A stretch of 64,000 nt of DNA from assembly GCA_905181635.1 (NCBI GenBank), contig CAJIYM010000004.1, positions 266,264-330,263 on the forward strand, in the 5' to 3' direction. Shown piece after piece: positions 55,765 through 64,000 of this stretch. The notes below the pieces were generated by a model. It had not been told where the DNA came from. It ran no database searches and saw only the letters and a program-made list of their open reading frames with translations. The stretch comes from an uncultured Flavobacteriales bacterium. GTDB lineage: Bacteria; Bacteroidota; Bacteroidia; Flavobacteriales; BACL11. The translations under genes were made by a program, and so were the position numbers. How positions within the stretch are numbered: the first letter of the stretch is position 1; each line of letters begins with the position of its first letter.

Positions 55765-57099
55765 ATGTTTAATAAAATCCTAATAGCAAATAGAGGAGAA
55801 ATTGCACTTAGAATTATCCGCACCTGCAAAGAGATGGGGATAAAAACGGTTGCCGTTTATTCCACTGCTGATAAAGATAGCTTACATGTTAGGTTTGCTG
55901 ATGAAGCTGTTTGTATTGGTCCTGCTGCTAGTTCAGAATCATATTTAAAAATTTCTAATATTATAGCCGCGGCTGAAATCACTAATGCGGATGCAATTCA
56001 TCCTGGGTATGGTTTCTTGGCTGAAAACTCGAATTTTTCAAAAATATGTGGTGAAAACAACATCAAGTTTATTGGAGCTTCCCCGTCCATGATTGATGGC
56101 ATGGGAGATAAAGCCGCAGCAAAAGAAACAATGAAAGAAGCTGGAGTACCTACTATTCCCGGTTCTGTTGGTATTATTCCTGATTTTGAAACTTGTAAAA
56201 AACTAGCTATTGAAGTTGGATACCCAGTAATGCTAAAAGCAACTGCTGGTGGTGGTGGTAAGGGAATGCGGTTAGTTTGGGAAGCTGAAAATCTAGAAGA
56301 TGCTTGGAACAGCGCCAGACAAGAATCAAAAGCTGCATTTGGTAATGACGGGATGTATATGGAGAAATTTATTGAAGACCCAAGACATATTGAGATTCAA
56401 ATTATAGGTGATCATACAGGAAAAGCAGCACACCTTTCTGAAAGAGATTGTTCTATTCAAAGAAGACATCAAAAATTAGCGGAAGAAACACCTTCTCCAT
56501 TCATGACAGAAAAATTAAGAGCTGACATGGGAAAAGCGGCAATTTTAGCTGCTGAAGCTGTAAAATACGAAGGAGTAGGTACAGTAGAATTCCTAGTAGA
56601 TAAACATAGAAAATTCTTTTTTATGGAAATGAATACTCGTATTCAAGTAGAACATCCTATTACTGAGGAAGTAGTAGATTATGATTTGATTCGTGAGCAA
56701 ATTAAAGTAGCTGCTGGTATTAAAATTTCAGGAGAAAATTATTATCCACAATTGCACGCAATTGAATGTAGAATTAATGCTGAAGATCCTGAAAACAACT
56801 TCAGGCCTTGCCCTGGCTTAATTACTAATTTCCATGCGCCAGGTGGTCATGGGATTAGAATTGATACCCATGTATATGCAAATTATATGATTCCACCATT
56901 TTATGATTCTATGATTGCTAAAGTAATCACAGTTGCACAAACAAGAGAAGAAGCAATTGCTAAAATGGAAAGAGCATTAGATGAATTTATTATTGAAGGA
57001 GTAAAAACAACTATACCTTTTCACAAGAAACTTATGAAAGATGAAGATTTTAGAGCTGGTAACTATACAACTAAGTTCATGGAAACATTTAAAATGTAA
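55765..57099 (+). CDS. accC: Biotin carboxylase of acetyl-CoA carboxylase
   Basis: A 444-residue ATP-grasp enzyme with [24 protein letters not shown], the glycine-rich ATP loop [29 protein letters not shown] and the catalytic [16 protein letters not shown]. It carboxylates the biotin of AccB using bicarbonate and ATP. It follows accB by 20 bases and is closed by a strong hairpin. Confidence 0.97.
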   Translation: MFNKILIANRGEIALRIIRTCKEMGIKTVAVYSTADKDSLHVRFADEAVCIGPAASSESYLKISNIIAAAEITNADAIHPGYGFLAENSNFSKICGENNIKFIGASPSMIDGMGDKAAAKETMKEAGVPTIPGSVGIIPDFETCKKLAIEVGYPVMLKATAGGGGKGMRLVWEAENLEDAWNSARQESKAAFGNDGMYMEKFIEDPRHIEIQIIGDHTGKAAHLSERDCSIQRRHQKLAEETPSPFMTEKLRADMGKAAILAAEAVKYEGVGTVEFLVDKHRKFFFMEMNTRIQVEHPITEEVVDYDLIREQIKVAAGIKISGENYYPQLHAIECRINAEDPENNFRPCPGLITNFHAPGGHGIRIDTHVYANYMIPPFYDSMIAKVITVAQTREEAIAKMERALDEFIIEGVKTTIPFHKKLMKDEDFRAGNYTTKFMETFKM

Positions 57100-57103
57100 A
57101 ATA

Positions 57104-57133
57104 AAAAAGCCCACTTTTCAGTGGGCTTTACTT
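57104..57133. terminator. Bidirectional terminator, accC / PLD gene
   Basis: A perfect 9-bp stem (AAAGCCCAC / GTGGGCTTT) with a 6-base loop, flanked by an A-run and a T-rich stretch. It lies between two converging genes. Confidence 0.88.
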
Positions 57134-57149
57134 TTGTATCAAATTTCAA

Positions 57150-59276
57150 TTACTCAACTATAACCTTCCTTACAGTAGTTCCTTTGTCAGTTATAATCTT
57201 TAAAAAGTAGATTCCTTTAATATCAATATCAATAGTTTTACTTTCAGTAGTAGAAAGATGCTTTCCATCCACAGTATACACTTTTATCTGTTTAATTCTC
57301 AAATCAGTTCTAATAATAATCATACCTGATGAAGGATTTGGGAAGATGGATACTTCAACATCAATCAAATCTTGAATAGAGTTAGCAGTAGATAATTCCC
57401 CCCACCTTTTCTCAAACTCTTGCAAATAAATATTCGCAATTGTTGCGTCATGTATAATTATTGTATTTTCATCAGAATTATTTTCAGCATTACTACTCCA
57501 ATTGTGAGATCCTGTTAATAAAGTAGGATTAGAAGAGGTTGTATTAGCATCTGCAATTGAATATTTATGATGAAAAGAATGAGTCACTCCCATGTGTGAT
57601 TTGACGTTTACCCCAGCAGCAATTAAATTAGCGAATTCAGATCCGGTTGTATTTTCTTGCTCGATAATACCCCTTACATTTACTCCAAACTGATTATCTT
57701 TCTCAATTACAGCAAGGCCAAGATCATCTCTAGTAAAACCTAGAAGTCCGAATTCTAAAGTATAATCCACATCATTAATAAATTCTAAAATACGTGAGGT
57801 TGTTTGGTCGGAAGGCGAAAAATAAACTTCTAAATCCTTGCCATTTACAACAAATTTATGGGGTGTATTATCTGTTTTATTGCTTCCAAAATTTCCACTC
57901 CACATTTCTTCAAATTCTAAAGTATATGCCTTAGCAACAGCTTCATCCTGAATAAAAATAATATTGTTATAGTCATTGAATAAATTTGAAGGGTTAGACC
58001 AATTAGTAGACCCTCCCATTACCCATGAATTTTCAGTTGAATCTGCATCTATAATAATAAATTTATTGTGCATTATTCCAGCAAGAGAAGGGTCTCGATA
58101 AATAATTGGAATATTTGAGTTTAATGATGAAAGCATAGAATTAACAACATCATCATCTGCAATATAACGTACAGAAACACCTCTATTATACGCATCATTT
58201 ATTGCACTTGCAATAGTAGCATCTGAAGCATTATACACGCAAATATCTAATGTATTTTGAGCTAAATCCATGTAGGCTGCTATAGTATCATTAAAATACG
58301 TGGTTATGTTCTGAGCATCAACTCCTGAAGAGAAGGTAACATCTACAGAGTGATTAAAATATGGCCTTATAGATCCTGATGAATTAGATGCAGTAGAGTA
58401 AAGTCCAATAGAAGAAAAAGTTGTGTCTACACCAATTATAGAATAACATTTCACATAATAAAAAGTAGCTGGCAGCAATCCAGTTAAACTAATACTGTGT
58501 GATAAGGTATTTCCACCATTACTTAAAACTGTCCCTAATCCATTTCCTAATCCATAATTACAATTTGTAGATGATGAATCAGAAACACCCCAAGATAAAT
58601 CAAAAGATGAAGTTGTAATATTTGACTGTACAACGGCAGAAGTAAAAATTAAAGCCCCAGTTTGTATAATGTCAGCTGAATCTCTAGGTAGAATTTGATA
58701 ACCATCATCTGCAGGGCTTGAAAAAGTGAATTGTGAAGATATTCCAATTAATGTAACTGGACCCATAGGAATTAATAAATTTTCTAGAGGACTACCTCCT
58801 CTTATGTATACTTTTCCTGTTTCTGCATTAGAAGTAAAATCATGTGTTCCTGCTGTAAAAAGTGATCCTCCACTATTAAAAATTACATTATTAATCTGAA
58901 TTAATTCTGATTCAGTTGTCTCTCCAATCTGAATAGGAGTAATTAACTGAGGAGTTAATGAATTTCCTGAATTATTAGTAATACTTGAATTTACAGGAGT
59001 CATTTCCATAAGCCCATTATAATCAACTAAAACTCCACTAACAGTAACCTCATCTCCTCTTACAACTCCAACTAAAGCCCCTGGGTCATACAATGCAATT
59101 CCTGCTGTTGCATCTTCAATATATCTAATCGGACCAAGTTCATCACCATTAGTTACAATACCGGTAATTGTTACAGTTGCTCCAACTCCTTGCGTTCTAG
59201 CTGTTGCAATATCCGTTTGTGCAAACCCAACTACACTAAATATTGTAGCTATAATTAATGTTGTTATTTTTTTCAT
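57150..59276 (-). CDS. Secreted phospholipase D-like protein with OB/FnIII-like modules and T9SS domain
   Basis: A 708-residue protein with a signal peptide (1-19, ending VVGFAQ). An OB-like domain follows (about 22-110, VTITGIVTNGDELGPIRYIED), then an FnIII-like module (about 210-295) and a PLD region with two HxK motifs: HNKFIIIDADS (about 400) and HHKYSIADA (about 568), each followed by GSTNWS or GSHNWS. The C-terminus is a T9SS type A domain (SIFPNPSSGMIIIR). PLD enzymes cleave phosphodiesters in lipids or DNA. Domain order resembles a secreted nuclease more than a lipase, but this is inference. It lies 17 bases after the TonB receptor gene. Confidence 0.87.
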   Translation of the reverse strand: MKKITTLIIATIFSVVGFAQTDIATARTQGVGATVTITGIVTNGDELGPIRYIEDATAGIALYDPGALVGVVRGDEVTVSGVLVDYNGLMEMTPVNSSITNNSGNSLTPQLITPIQIGETTESELIQINNVIFNSGGSLFTAGTHDFTSNAETGKVYIRGGSPLENLLIPMGPVTLIGISSQFTFSSPADDGYQILPRDSADIIQTGALIFTSAVVQSNITTSSFDLSWGVSDSSSTNCNYGLGNGLGTVLSNGGNTLSHSISLTGLLPATFYYVKCYSIIGVDTTFSSIGLYSTASNSSGSIRPYFNHSVDVTFSSGVDAQNITTYFNDTIAAYMDLAQNTLDICVYNASDATIASAINDAYNRGVSVRYIADDDVVNSMLSSLNSNIPIIYRDPSLAGIMHNKFIIIDADSTENSWVMGGSTNWSNPSNLFNDYNNIIFIQDEAVAKAYTLEFEEMWSGNFGSNKTDNTPHKFVVNGKDLEVYFSPSDQTTSRILEFINDVDYTLEFGLLGFTRDDLGLAVIEKDNQFGVNVRGIIEQENTTGSEFANLIAAGVNVKSHMGVTHSFHHKYSIADANTTSSNPTLLTGSHNWSSNAENNSDENTIIIHDATIANIYLQEFEKRWGELSTANSIQDLIDVEVSIFPNPSSGMIIIRTDLRIKQIKVYTVDGKHLSTTESKTIDIDIKGIYFLKIITDKGTTVRKVIVE

Positions 59277-59293
59277 TCTTTTTTTATTTTTTA

Positions 59294-62159
59294 TTAAAAA
59301 CTAAATTTTGCTGATAGATTCATCCTTCTTCCTAAACCAAAAAATACGCCTGCCGATTTAGCGTCAAAATTTTGATAATTGGCATTGTAAGGATCGTTAT
59401 TCTGAGCGTCTGAAATATACATTTCATCTAATACGTTCAATACACTAAATCTTATATTTAATCTATTCTTATCTGATAATTTGAAATTATAACCACAATG
59501 TAAATCTATTAATTGATATGCTGGAATTTTCCAACTTTCTCTACCAACATTAGCTCCATTTAATGACAATGGATCAAAATCAGCATAATAATTATCAAAA
59601 TAGGTTCCTCTTAACTTTATATATGATTGATGTGTTGGTTCAAACCTTACACTCAAACCATACTGCGTTTGAGCAGCATCACCAACATGCACCCCTATTG
59701 CGTCAAATTCTCTATTTGCATGTTCACCTCCTTCTAATATTGGCTGATTATTTTCATTAAAAAAGTAAACTTTATTAGCTGAATTCCATCTCCAATCTCC
59801 TAAAGACAATAGTCCTTCTAGGCTTAAATTAGACATAATTTTATATGCTAAATCTATTTCAATTCCTTTATGCAGAGCATCCATACCATTAATATTTGCA
59901 TAAATAACATCTCCATCATCATTTTCTATTTTAATAGCATTATCTACTGGTTTATTTTGCCAAACTGTATAGTAAGCATTTACATTTGCAGAAAATAATG
60001 AAGACCTAAAAGAATACCCCAACTCTACCGCCTTTACTTTTTCATTTTTTATTTCTTTTAGATAAGAAATATCATACCTCTCAAATACATTCTTAAACAA
60101 AGGTGCTTTTGAAATATATCCCATATTAAAAAATATATTATTGTATTCATCTAAATTAACATTTGCGCCAGCCTTTATAGTATACCCTCTTATCCATTTC
60201 CAATCAGATTCTGAAAACCTTGCTTCATCCGAATTCATAGTGTAAGATTTTCCGTTATACCAAAAAGTATCAGCAACCATTGTTTTATGAGCGCTAATAG
60301 GAGTGGTCCCTAAACTATCATATTCTATTTCAGTATATTGAGATGTCCCCAAAACTTGCAATAAAGTTGTGTCCTCTAAGACTAAATCTTTCTTTTTAAA
60401 ATAATCAATCTTCTTATATGCAGAATTTGATCCAGAAATATTCAAAAATGCAGAAAGTATTCCATTACTATATTCTGCTTGAGAAAATATACCACTCCAT
60501 TTTACTATTCCTTCATAATTTTTACCTACTTTATCTCCTATTCTTTTAACTTCTGTCGTTTGAATTTGACTTGCTCCTTTTGTATAATCATTATCTGCCA
60601 CATAATCAGCTCCTAATAAATCATATACCTCTTGATAATGCTGTCCTTTATAATAACGCATATCCAATCCCCCTGCTAAAGAAATTTCATCAGAAACTTG
60701 ATAATTAAGTGTTGATAACCCTCCATACCAATAATGATTGTTGATGGAACTTCTTAAATAAGTCTCAGCACTATTTTCAGTAGTTGAATAAATTGAAGTA
60801 ATTTTATTTATATTTGTATTGTAGGCTTCCTGTAAGCTATATTGCCCATCACTATTATATTCTTCATCAGAAGTTCTTGGATCAAAAGGATTAGTTCCTC
60901 CGCCATGACCAATAGAAGCGTACAGAATATTCGAAACATAAAATTTCTCATTCACTGTCCAAAAATCTCTTAATGAAAATTGTGGTTTATGATAATAATT
61001 CTGCTTTGTATTTAAAGTTTCATTATTATGAATTGTATCTCCGCTTGCATTAATAGTCCATCTATCTAAATAGCCCCAATGTTTATTATATTGAATTCCC
61101 TTATTTATAATTCTACCTGGATTTCCTTTGTTTCCAACTTGGTGTCTAAAATTAGAAGTATCTCCTAATGAGCGAGCAAAAGAAGTGTCGTAAGTTGCAA
61201 TATCACTTTTATAAGATCTTTGTCCGTGTTTTTGTGGAGCCCCCATAGCTGATAAACTAAGGATATGATTTCCTAATTCTTTTTGAATTTTCGCATAGTA
61301 AAAATAGCCTTCACTCCAAGTCTCATCTACAAATCCATTTCCTTTTTTATAAGAGCCGGCCAAAGTATAGCCCCATCCATTTTCTAATCTACCAGAATTA
61401 TAACCCACTGAAGTTCTTAATTTTCCAAATGATCCCACCTCTTGCTTTATTGTACCTCCAGCCTTATTTCCAGTTCCTTTTGTTAAAATATTCATAGTAC
61501 CTCCAATAGATGGAATAGCAATTTTTGAAGATCCAAGACCTCTTTGTACTTGTATATTAGATGTTACTGCATCTAATCCAAACCAGTTACTCCAATAAAC
61601 CCAACCATTTTCCATGTCATTGACAGGAATTCCATCAATCATCACAGCAACATTTCTTTGGTTAAACCCTCTAATGGTAATTCTAGCGTCACCATCACCA
61701 CCACCACTTTGTGTAGCGTACACTCCTGGAGTTGAATTTAAAACCATTGGAATATCTTGAGAAGCTAATTCTTCATTAATTTTTTTCATTGGAATAGTTG
61801 AAAAGGCAACAGGAGTTTCTCTATCACGAGCAATATCAGCTACTACTTGAACTTCATTTAGCAAGATGGTTTTTAGTTTAAAATCCAAAATTTGAAGCTT
61901 ATTTTCAATGACTACAACTCTTATTTATTGCTTTATAGCCTACATAAGAAACTTGTACGCTTCTTTCCCCAGTTGGCAACGAAATAGAATAATTTCCGTC
62001 AAAATCAGTAGCGGTACCCATTCCTTTACCATAAACTATAGTTGCTCCAATTAACGATTCACCCGTATTCTTATCAAGAACTTTACCTCTAAGTATTGTT
62101 TGGGCTTCAGATGTAAAGCTTAGGATAACAATTAATAATAAAGTACTGATTTTTTTCAT
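59294..62159 (-). pseudogene. TonB-dependent receptor, interrupted by a one-base frameshift
   Basis: Two frames make one receptor. The 5' frame (61905-62159, 84 codons) has a signal peptide (ending SEAQ) and a carboxypeptidase-like domain up to SYVGYKAINKS, then runs into TGA. The 3' frame continues in register if one T at 61916-61917 is skipped: VVIENKLQILDFKLKTI, followed by the plug (VMIDGIPVNDMENGWVYWS) and a full barrel to 59294. The region totals 2866 bases, one more than a multiple of three. The rest is intact for about 870 codons, so the break is recent, a sequencing error, or a recoding or phase-variation site. Ligand unknown. Confidence 0.85.
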
Positions 62160-62172
62160 GCTGATTACAATT

Positions 62173-62202
62173 AAAAAATGCTGATGTTTCCATCAGCATT
62201 TT
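62173..62202 (-). terminator. Terminator between lamin-tail gene and TonB receptor
   Basis: A perfect 12-bp stem (AAAATGCTGATG / CATCAGCATTTT) with a 4-base loop and a T-run on the minus strand. It starts 18 bases after the lamin-tail stop and ends only about 14 bases before the receptor ATG. Confidence 0.88.
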
Positions 62203-62220
62203 AATGTTATATTTTATGAA

Positions 62221-63234
62221 TTATTGAATAACTAATTTATTTTCTTTTAGTCTTCCATCCAAAAATTCAATGGATATAATATAAGTTCCTTTTATTAAAT
62301 CAGAAGTTGAAATAGACTTGTCACTTAAGCTAATTACCTTTCCTCCTAATATATTTTTCACACTAATATTTTGAATTTTTAAGTTTGAATTTATTGACAC
62401 AAGACCACCTCTAACTACTGGATTAGGGTACATAACATAAGAAACATCTGATTCATTTATTGCAGTGGCATTACACGCTGCATTACAATCAGACAAAGAA
62501 GAATATTGTCCTGATCCTGAATTTCCTGTATCAAAACATCCTGTTATAGGATCACAATCCCATGAATCTGGTGGTAGTACATAACAATCACATTCATGCT
62601 CTCCCATTCCACTGTATGTTCCATCAGGCAGAGAATCATATTCCAATGTAGGGTTAAATAATATTGGGTTTACTGACACCCCTTTCTTTACATTCCACTT
62701 TCTTACTAAAGTTTGTCTTTTTGTCCACCATGTCCCACCATTTGCATCTGTATATCCAGCTGTTGCATCATCCGTCCAAGAACCTCCTGGGTCTTCCCCT
62801 ACTTTACCAAATATATCAATTATATCTCCACCTTTCTCTAAAGTCATAGCATCATCACCATTAAAATAAAAAGGAGTTGGATAAATTCCGCTTCCATGTA
62901 TTCCAGATGCAGTATAAAATGCTTGATCAACGGGTAAGGACCAATAAGTTGAAACCCAAACTGAATCTAATTGTCCATTTCCAACAGCAATAGCTTCAAA
63001 TGCAGCAATTGAACCACTTAATGGCCAAGAATCTGGTCCTGAACTTGCACCATTTCCGTATCTATTAATTGTGTAGGATGACAAATCAATTGCTACATTC
63101 GTTGGGTTATATATCTCAATAGCATTATTATTCCCCGGCCCTTCAATATATTCTGAAATAAATAATTCAGAACAATCTTGAGCATTTATACTCATTGCAA
63201 AAAGCACACTTATGGATAGTAAAATTTTTTTCAT
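62221..63234 (-). CDS. Lamin-tail domain protein with Cys-rich module and T9SS domain
   Basis: A 337-residue secreted protein. It has a signal peptide (1-18, ending SINAQ), a lamin-tail (LTD) domain (about 20-135, LFISEYIEGPGNNNAIEIYNP), a Trp/Cys module (about 220-257, SWDCDPITGCFDT...YSSLSDCNAAC) and a T9SS type A domain (about 265-337, MYPNPVVRGGLVSIN). LTD modules appear on extracellular nucleases and adhesins of this phylum; here no catalytic domain is attached, so it may be structural or adhesive. It lies upstream of the TonB receptor and PLD genes on the same strand. Confidence 0.88.
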   Translation of the reverse strand: MKKILLSISVLFAMSINAQDCSELFISEYIEGPGNNNAIEIYNPTNVAIDLSSYTINRYGNGASSGPDSWPLSGSIAAFEAIAVGNGQLDSVWVSTYWSLPVDQAFYTASGIHGSGIYPTPFYFNGDDAMTLEKGGDIIDIFGKVGEDPGGSWTDDATAGYTDANGGTWWTKRQTLVRKWNVKKGVSVNPILFNPTLEYDSLPDGTYSGMGEHECDCYVLPPDSWDCDPITGCFDTGNSGSGQYSSLSDCNAACNATAINESDVSYVMYPNPVVRGGLVSINSNLKIQNISVKNILGGKVISLSDKSISTSDLIKGTYIISIEFLDGRLKENKLVIQ

Positions 63235-63304
63235 AGTTTTTTTTTAATGCTGCTAATTTAAACATTCAATACAAAAAATTGGTTGTTAAATATAAATTGT
63301 TTTC

Positions 63305-63312
63305 TATCTTTG
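63305..63312 (+). promoter_or_regulatory. -7 element TATCTTTG for acs
   Basis: Matches TAnnTTTG, 20 bases before the ATG at 63333. Confidence 0.55.
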
Positions 63313-63332
63313 AATAATTAGAGAAATTAATA

Positions 63333-64000
63333 ATGAGTAAGAACATAAATTCCTTAGAAAAATACAAAATTGAATACACCAAAAGTATTGAAAATCCAGA
63401 AGCATTTTGGAAAGAAAAAGCAGAACAATTTTTTTGGCATAAAAAATGGGATAAGGTGCTTTCTTGGGATTTTAATACCCCAAAAGTAAACTGGTTTGAA
63501 GGGGGAAAGTTAAATATTACAGAAAATTGCCTTGATAGGCATTTAGAAAAAAAAGGGAGTCAAACAGCTATAAAGTGGATTGCAAATAATCCTAATGAGC
63601 AAATCAGGTCTCTATCTTACAAAGAATTGCATACTGAAGTCTGTAAATTTTCAAATGTGCTAAAAAGTAATGGTGCAAAAAAAGGAGATAGAATTTGCTT
63701 ATATATGCCTATGGTTCCTGAATTGGCAATTGCTGTTTTGGCCTGCGCTAGGATTGGAGCTATACACTCAGTTGTTTTTGCTGGTTTTTCAGCAAAATCA
63801 TTATCTGATAGAATTAATGATGCCGATTGCACAATCTTAATTACTGCTGATGGTGGATTCAGAGCAGAAAAAATTACTCCACTAAAAGACATCTCAGATG
63901 AGGCATTAGAATCAACTCCATCAATAAAAAAATGTATTGTTTTAGAGCGCACAAAAAGCAAAATCTCTATGAAAAGAGAAAGAGATGTTTGGTGGCATAA
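63333..64000 (+). CDS. acs: Acetyl-CoA synthetase, N-terminal part (runs off the window)
   Basis: The frame from ATG 63333 is open to the end of the window, about 222 codons. It reads FWKEKAEQFFWHKKWDKVLSWD, then VNWFEGGKLNITENCLDRHL, YKELHTEVCKFSNVLKSNGA, RICLYMPMVPELAIAVLACARIGAIHSVVFAGFSA and ITADGGFRAEK. This is the N-terminal ACAS domain and start of the AMP-binding domain of acetyl-CoA synthetase. It activates acetate with ATP and CoA. Propionyl-CoA synthetase is related but the N-terminal segments fit Acs. The ATG follows a -7 element and the divergent lamin-tail gene. Confidence 0.93.
   Translation, partial: MSKNINSLEKYKIEYTKSIENPEAFWKEKAEQFFWHKKWDKVLSWDFNTPKVNWFEGGKLNITENCLDRHLEKKGSQTAIKWIANNPNEQIRSLSYKELHTEVCKFSNVLKSNGAKKGDRICLYMPMVPELAIAVLACARIGAIHSVVFAGFSAKSLSDRINDADCTILITADGGFRAEKITPLKDISDEALESTPSIKKCIVLERTKSKISMKRERDVWWH

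Overview
The window is an A+T-rich chromosomal segment from a Gram-negative member of Bacteroidota, most likely order Flavobacteriales. The signs are: type IX secretion (T9SS) C-terminal sorting domains on five proteins, TonB receptors with an N-terminal carboxypeptidase-like domain, an HU-TM-SPOR protein, a long IspG, LPS genes, and a consistent set of TAnnTTTG promoter elements in place of sigma70 -10 boxes, with little Shine-Dalgarno signal. Almost all of it is core genome. I see no insertion sequence, prophage, CRISPR array or rRNA.

Layout. 1-4150: end of bamA, two tandem ompH/skp genes, murI, then a gamma carbonic anhydrase-like gene divergent from an Nfu-type Fe-S scaffold gene and a barrel protein. 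4198-11670: a ferredoxin and the two-subunit 2-oxoglutarate:ferredoxin oxidoreductase (korAB), facing the classical 2-oxoglutarate dehydrogenase E2/E1 genes (sucB, sucA). 12078-16286: prenyl synthase, rfbA and an RND/MMPL exporter. 16395-20576: translation genes (pyrH-frr; rplM-rpsI-rpsB-tsf). 20674-23280: kbl and gdhA. 23600-30928: TonB receptor, kdsB, HU-SPOR protein, thioesterase, heptosyltransferase-like GT9, tatD, ansA. 30952-31038: tRNA-Ser(GGA), followed by an orphan 'mobile mystery protein A' regulator, the only gene that looks mobile. 31756-37174: methyltransferase, rhodanese, OmpA-like lipoprotein, a W-rich repeat protein, a DUF502 membrane protein and a PNGase F-related T9SS protein. 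37175-44861: ispG and a five-gene MacB-type tripartite efflux operon. 44864-50110: purT, a putative metal/thiol cluster (HMA protein, secreted thioredoxin-like protein, outer-membrane barrel with a CC motif), ribE, mqnC. 50010-57099: aminopeptidase, pdxA, then the fatty-acid block yceD-rpmF-plsX-fabH-accB-accC. 57150-63234: a secreted phospholipase-D-like protein, a TonB receptor broken by a one-base frameshift, and a lamin-tail T9SS protein. 63333-64000: start of acs.

How the genes work together. Central carbon flow is covered by two different 2-oxoglutarate-oxidising systems, glutamate dehydrogenase, acetyl-CoA synthetase and acetyl-CoA carboxylase. Envelope building is covered by BamA, the Skp pair, KdsB, GT9, MurI, TonB receptors and T9SS cargo. 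The less ordinary parts are the metal/thiol cluster (46130-48255), the frameshifted receptor with its secreted PLD partner (57150-63234), the orphan regulator beside the tRNA (31204-31739), and two kinds of promoter architecture: face-to-face -7 elements shared by divergent genes, and -7 elements only 4-5 bases from the start codon.
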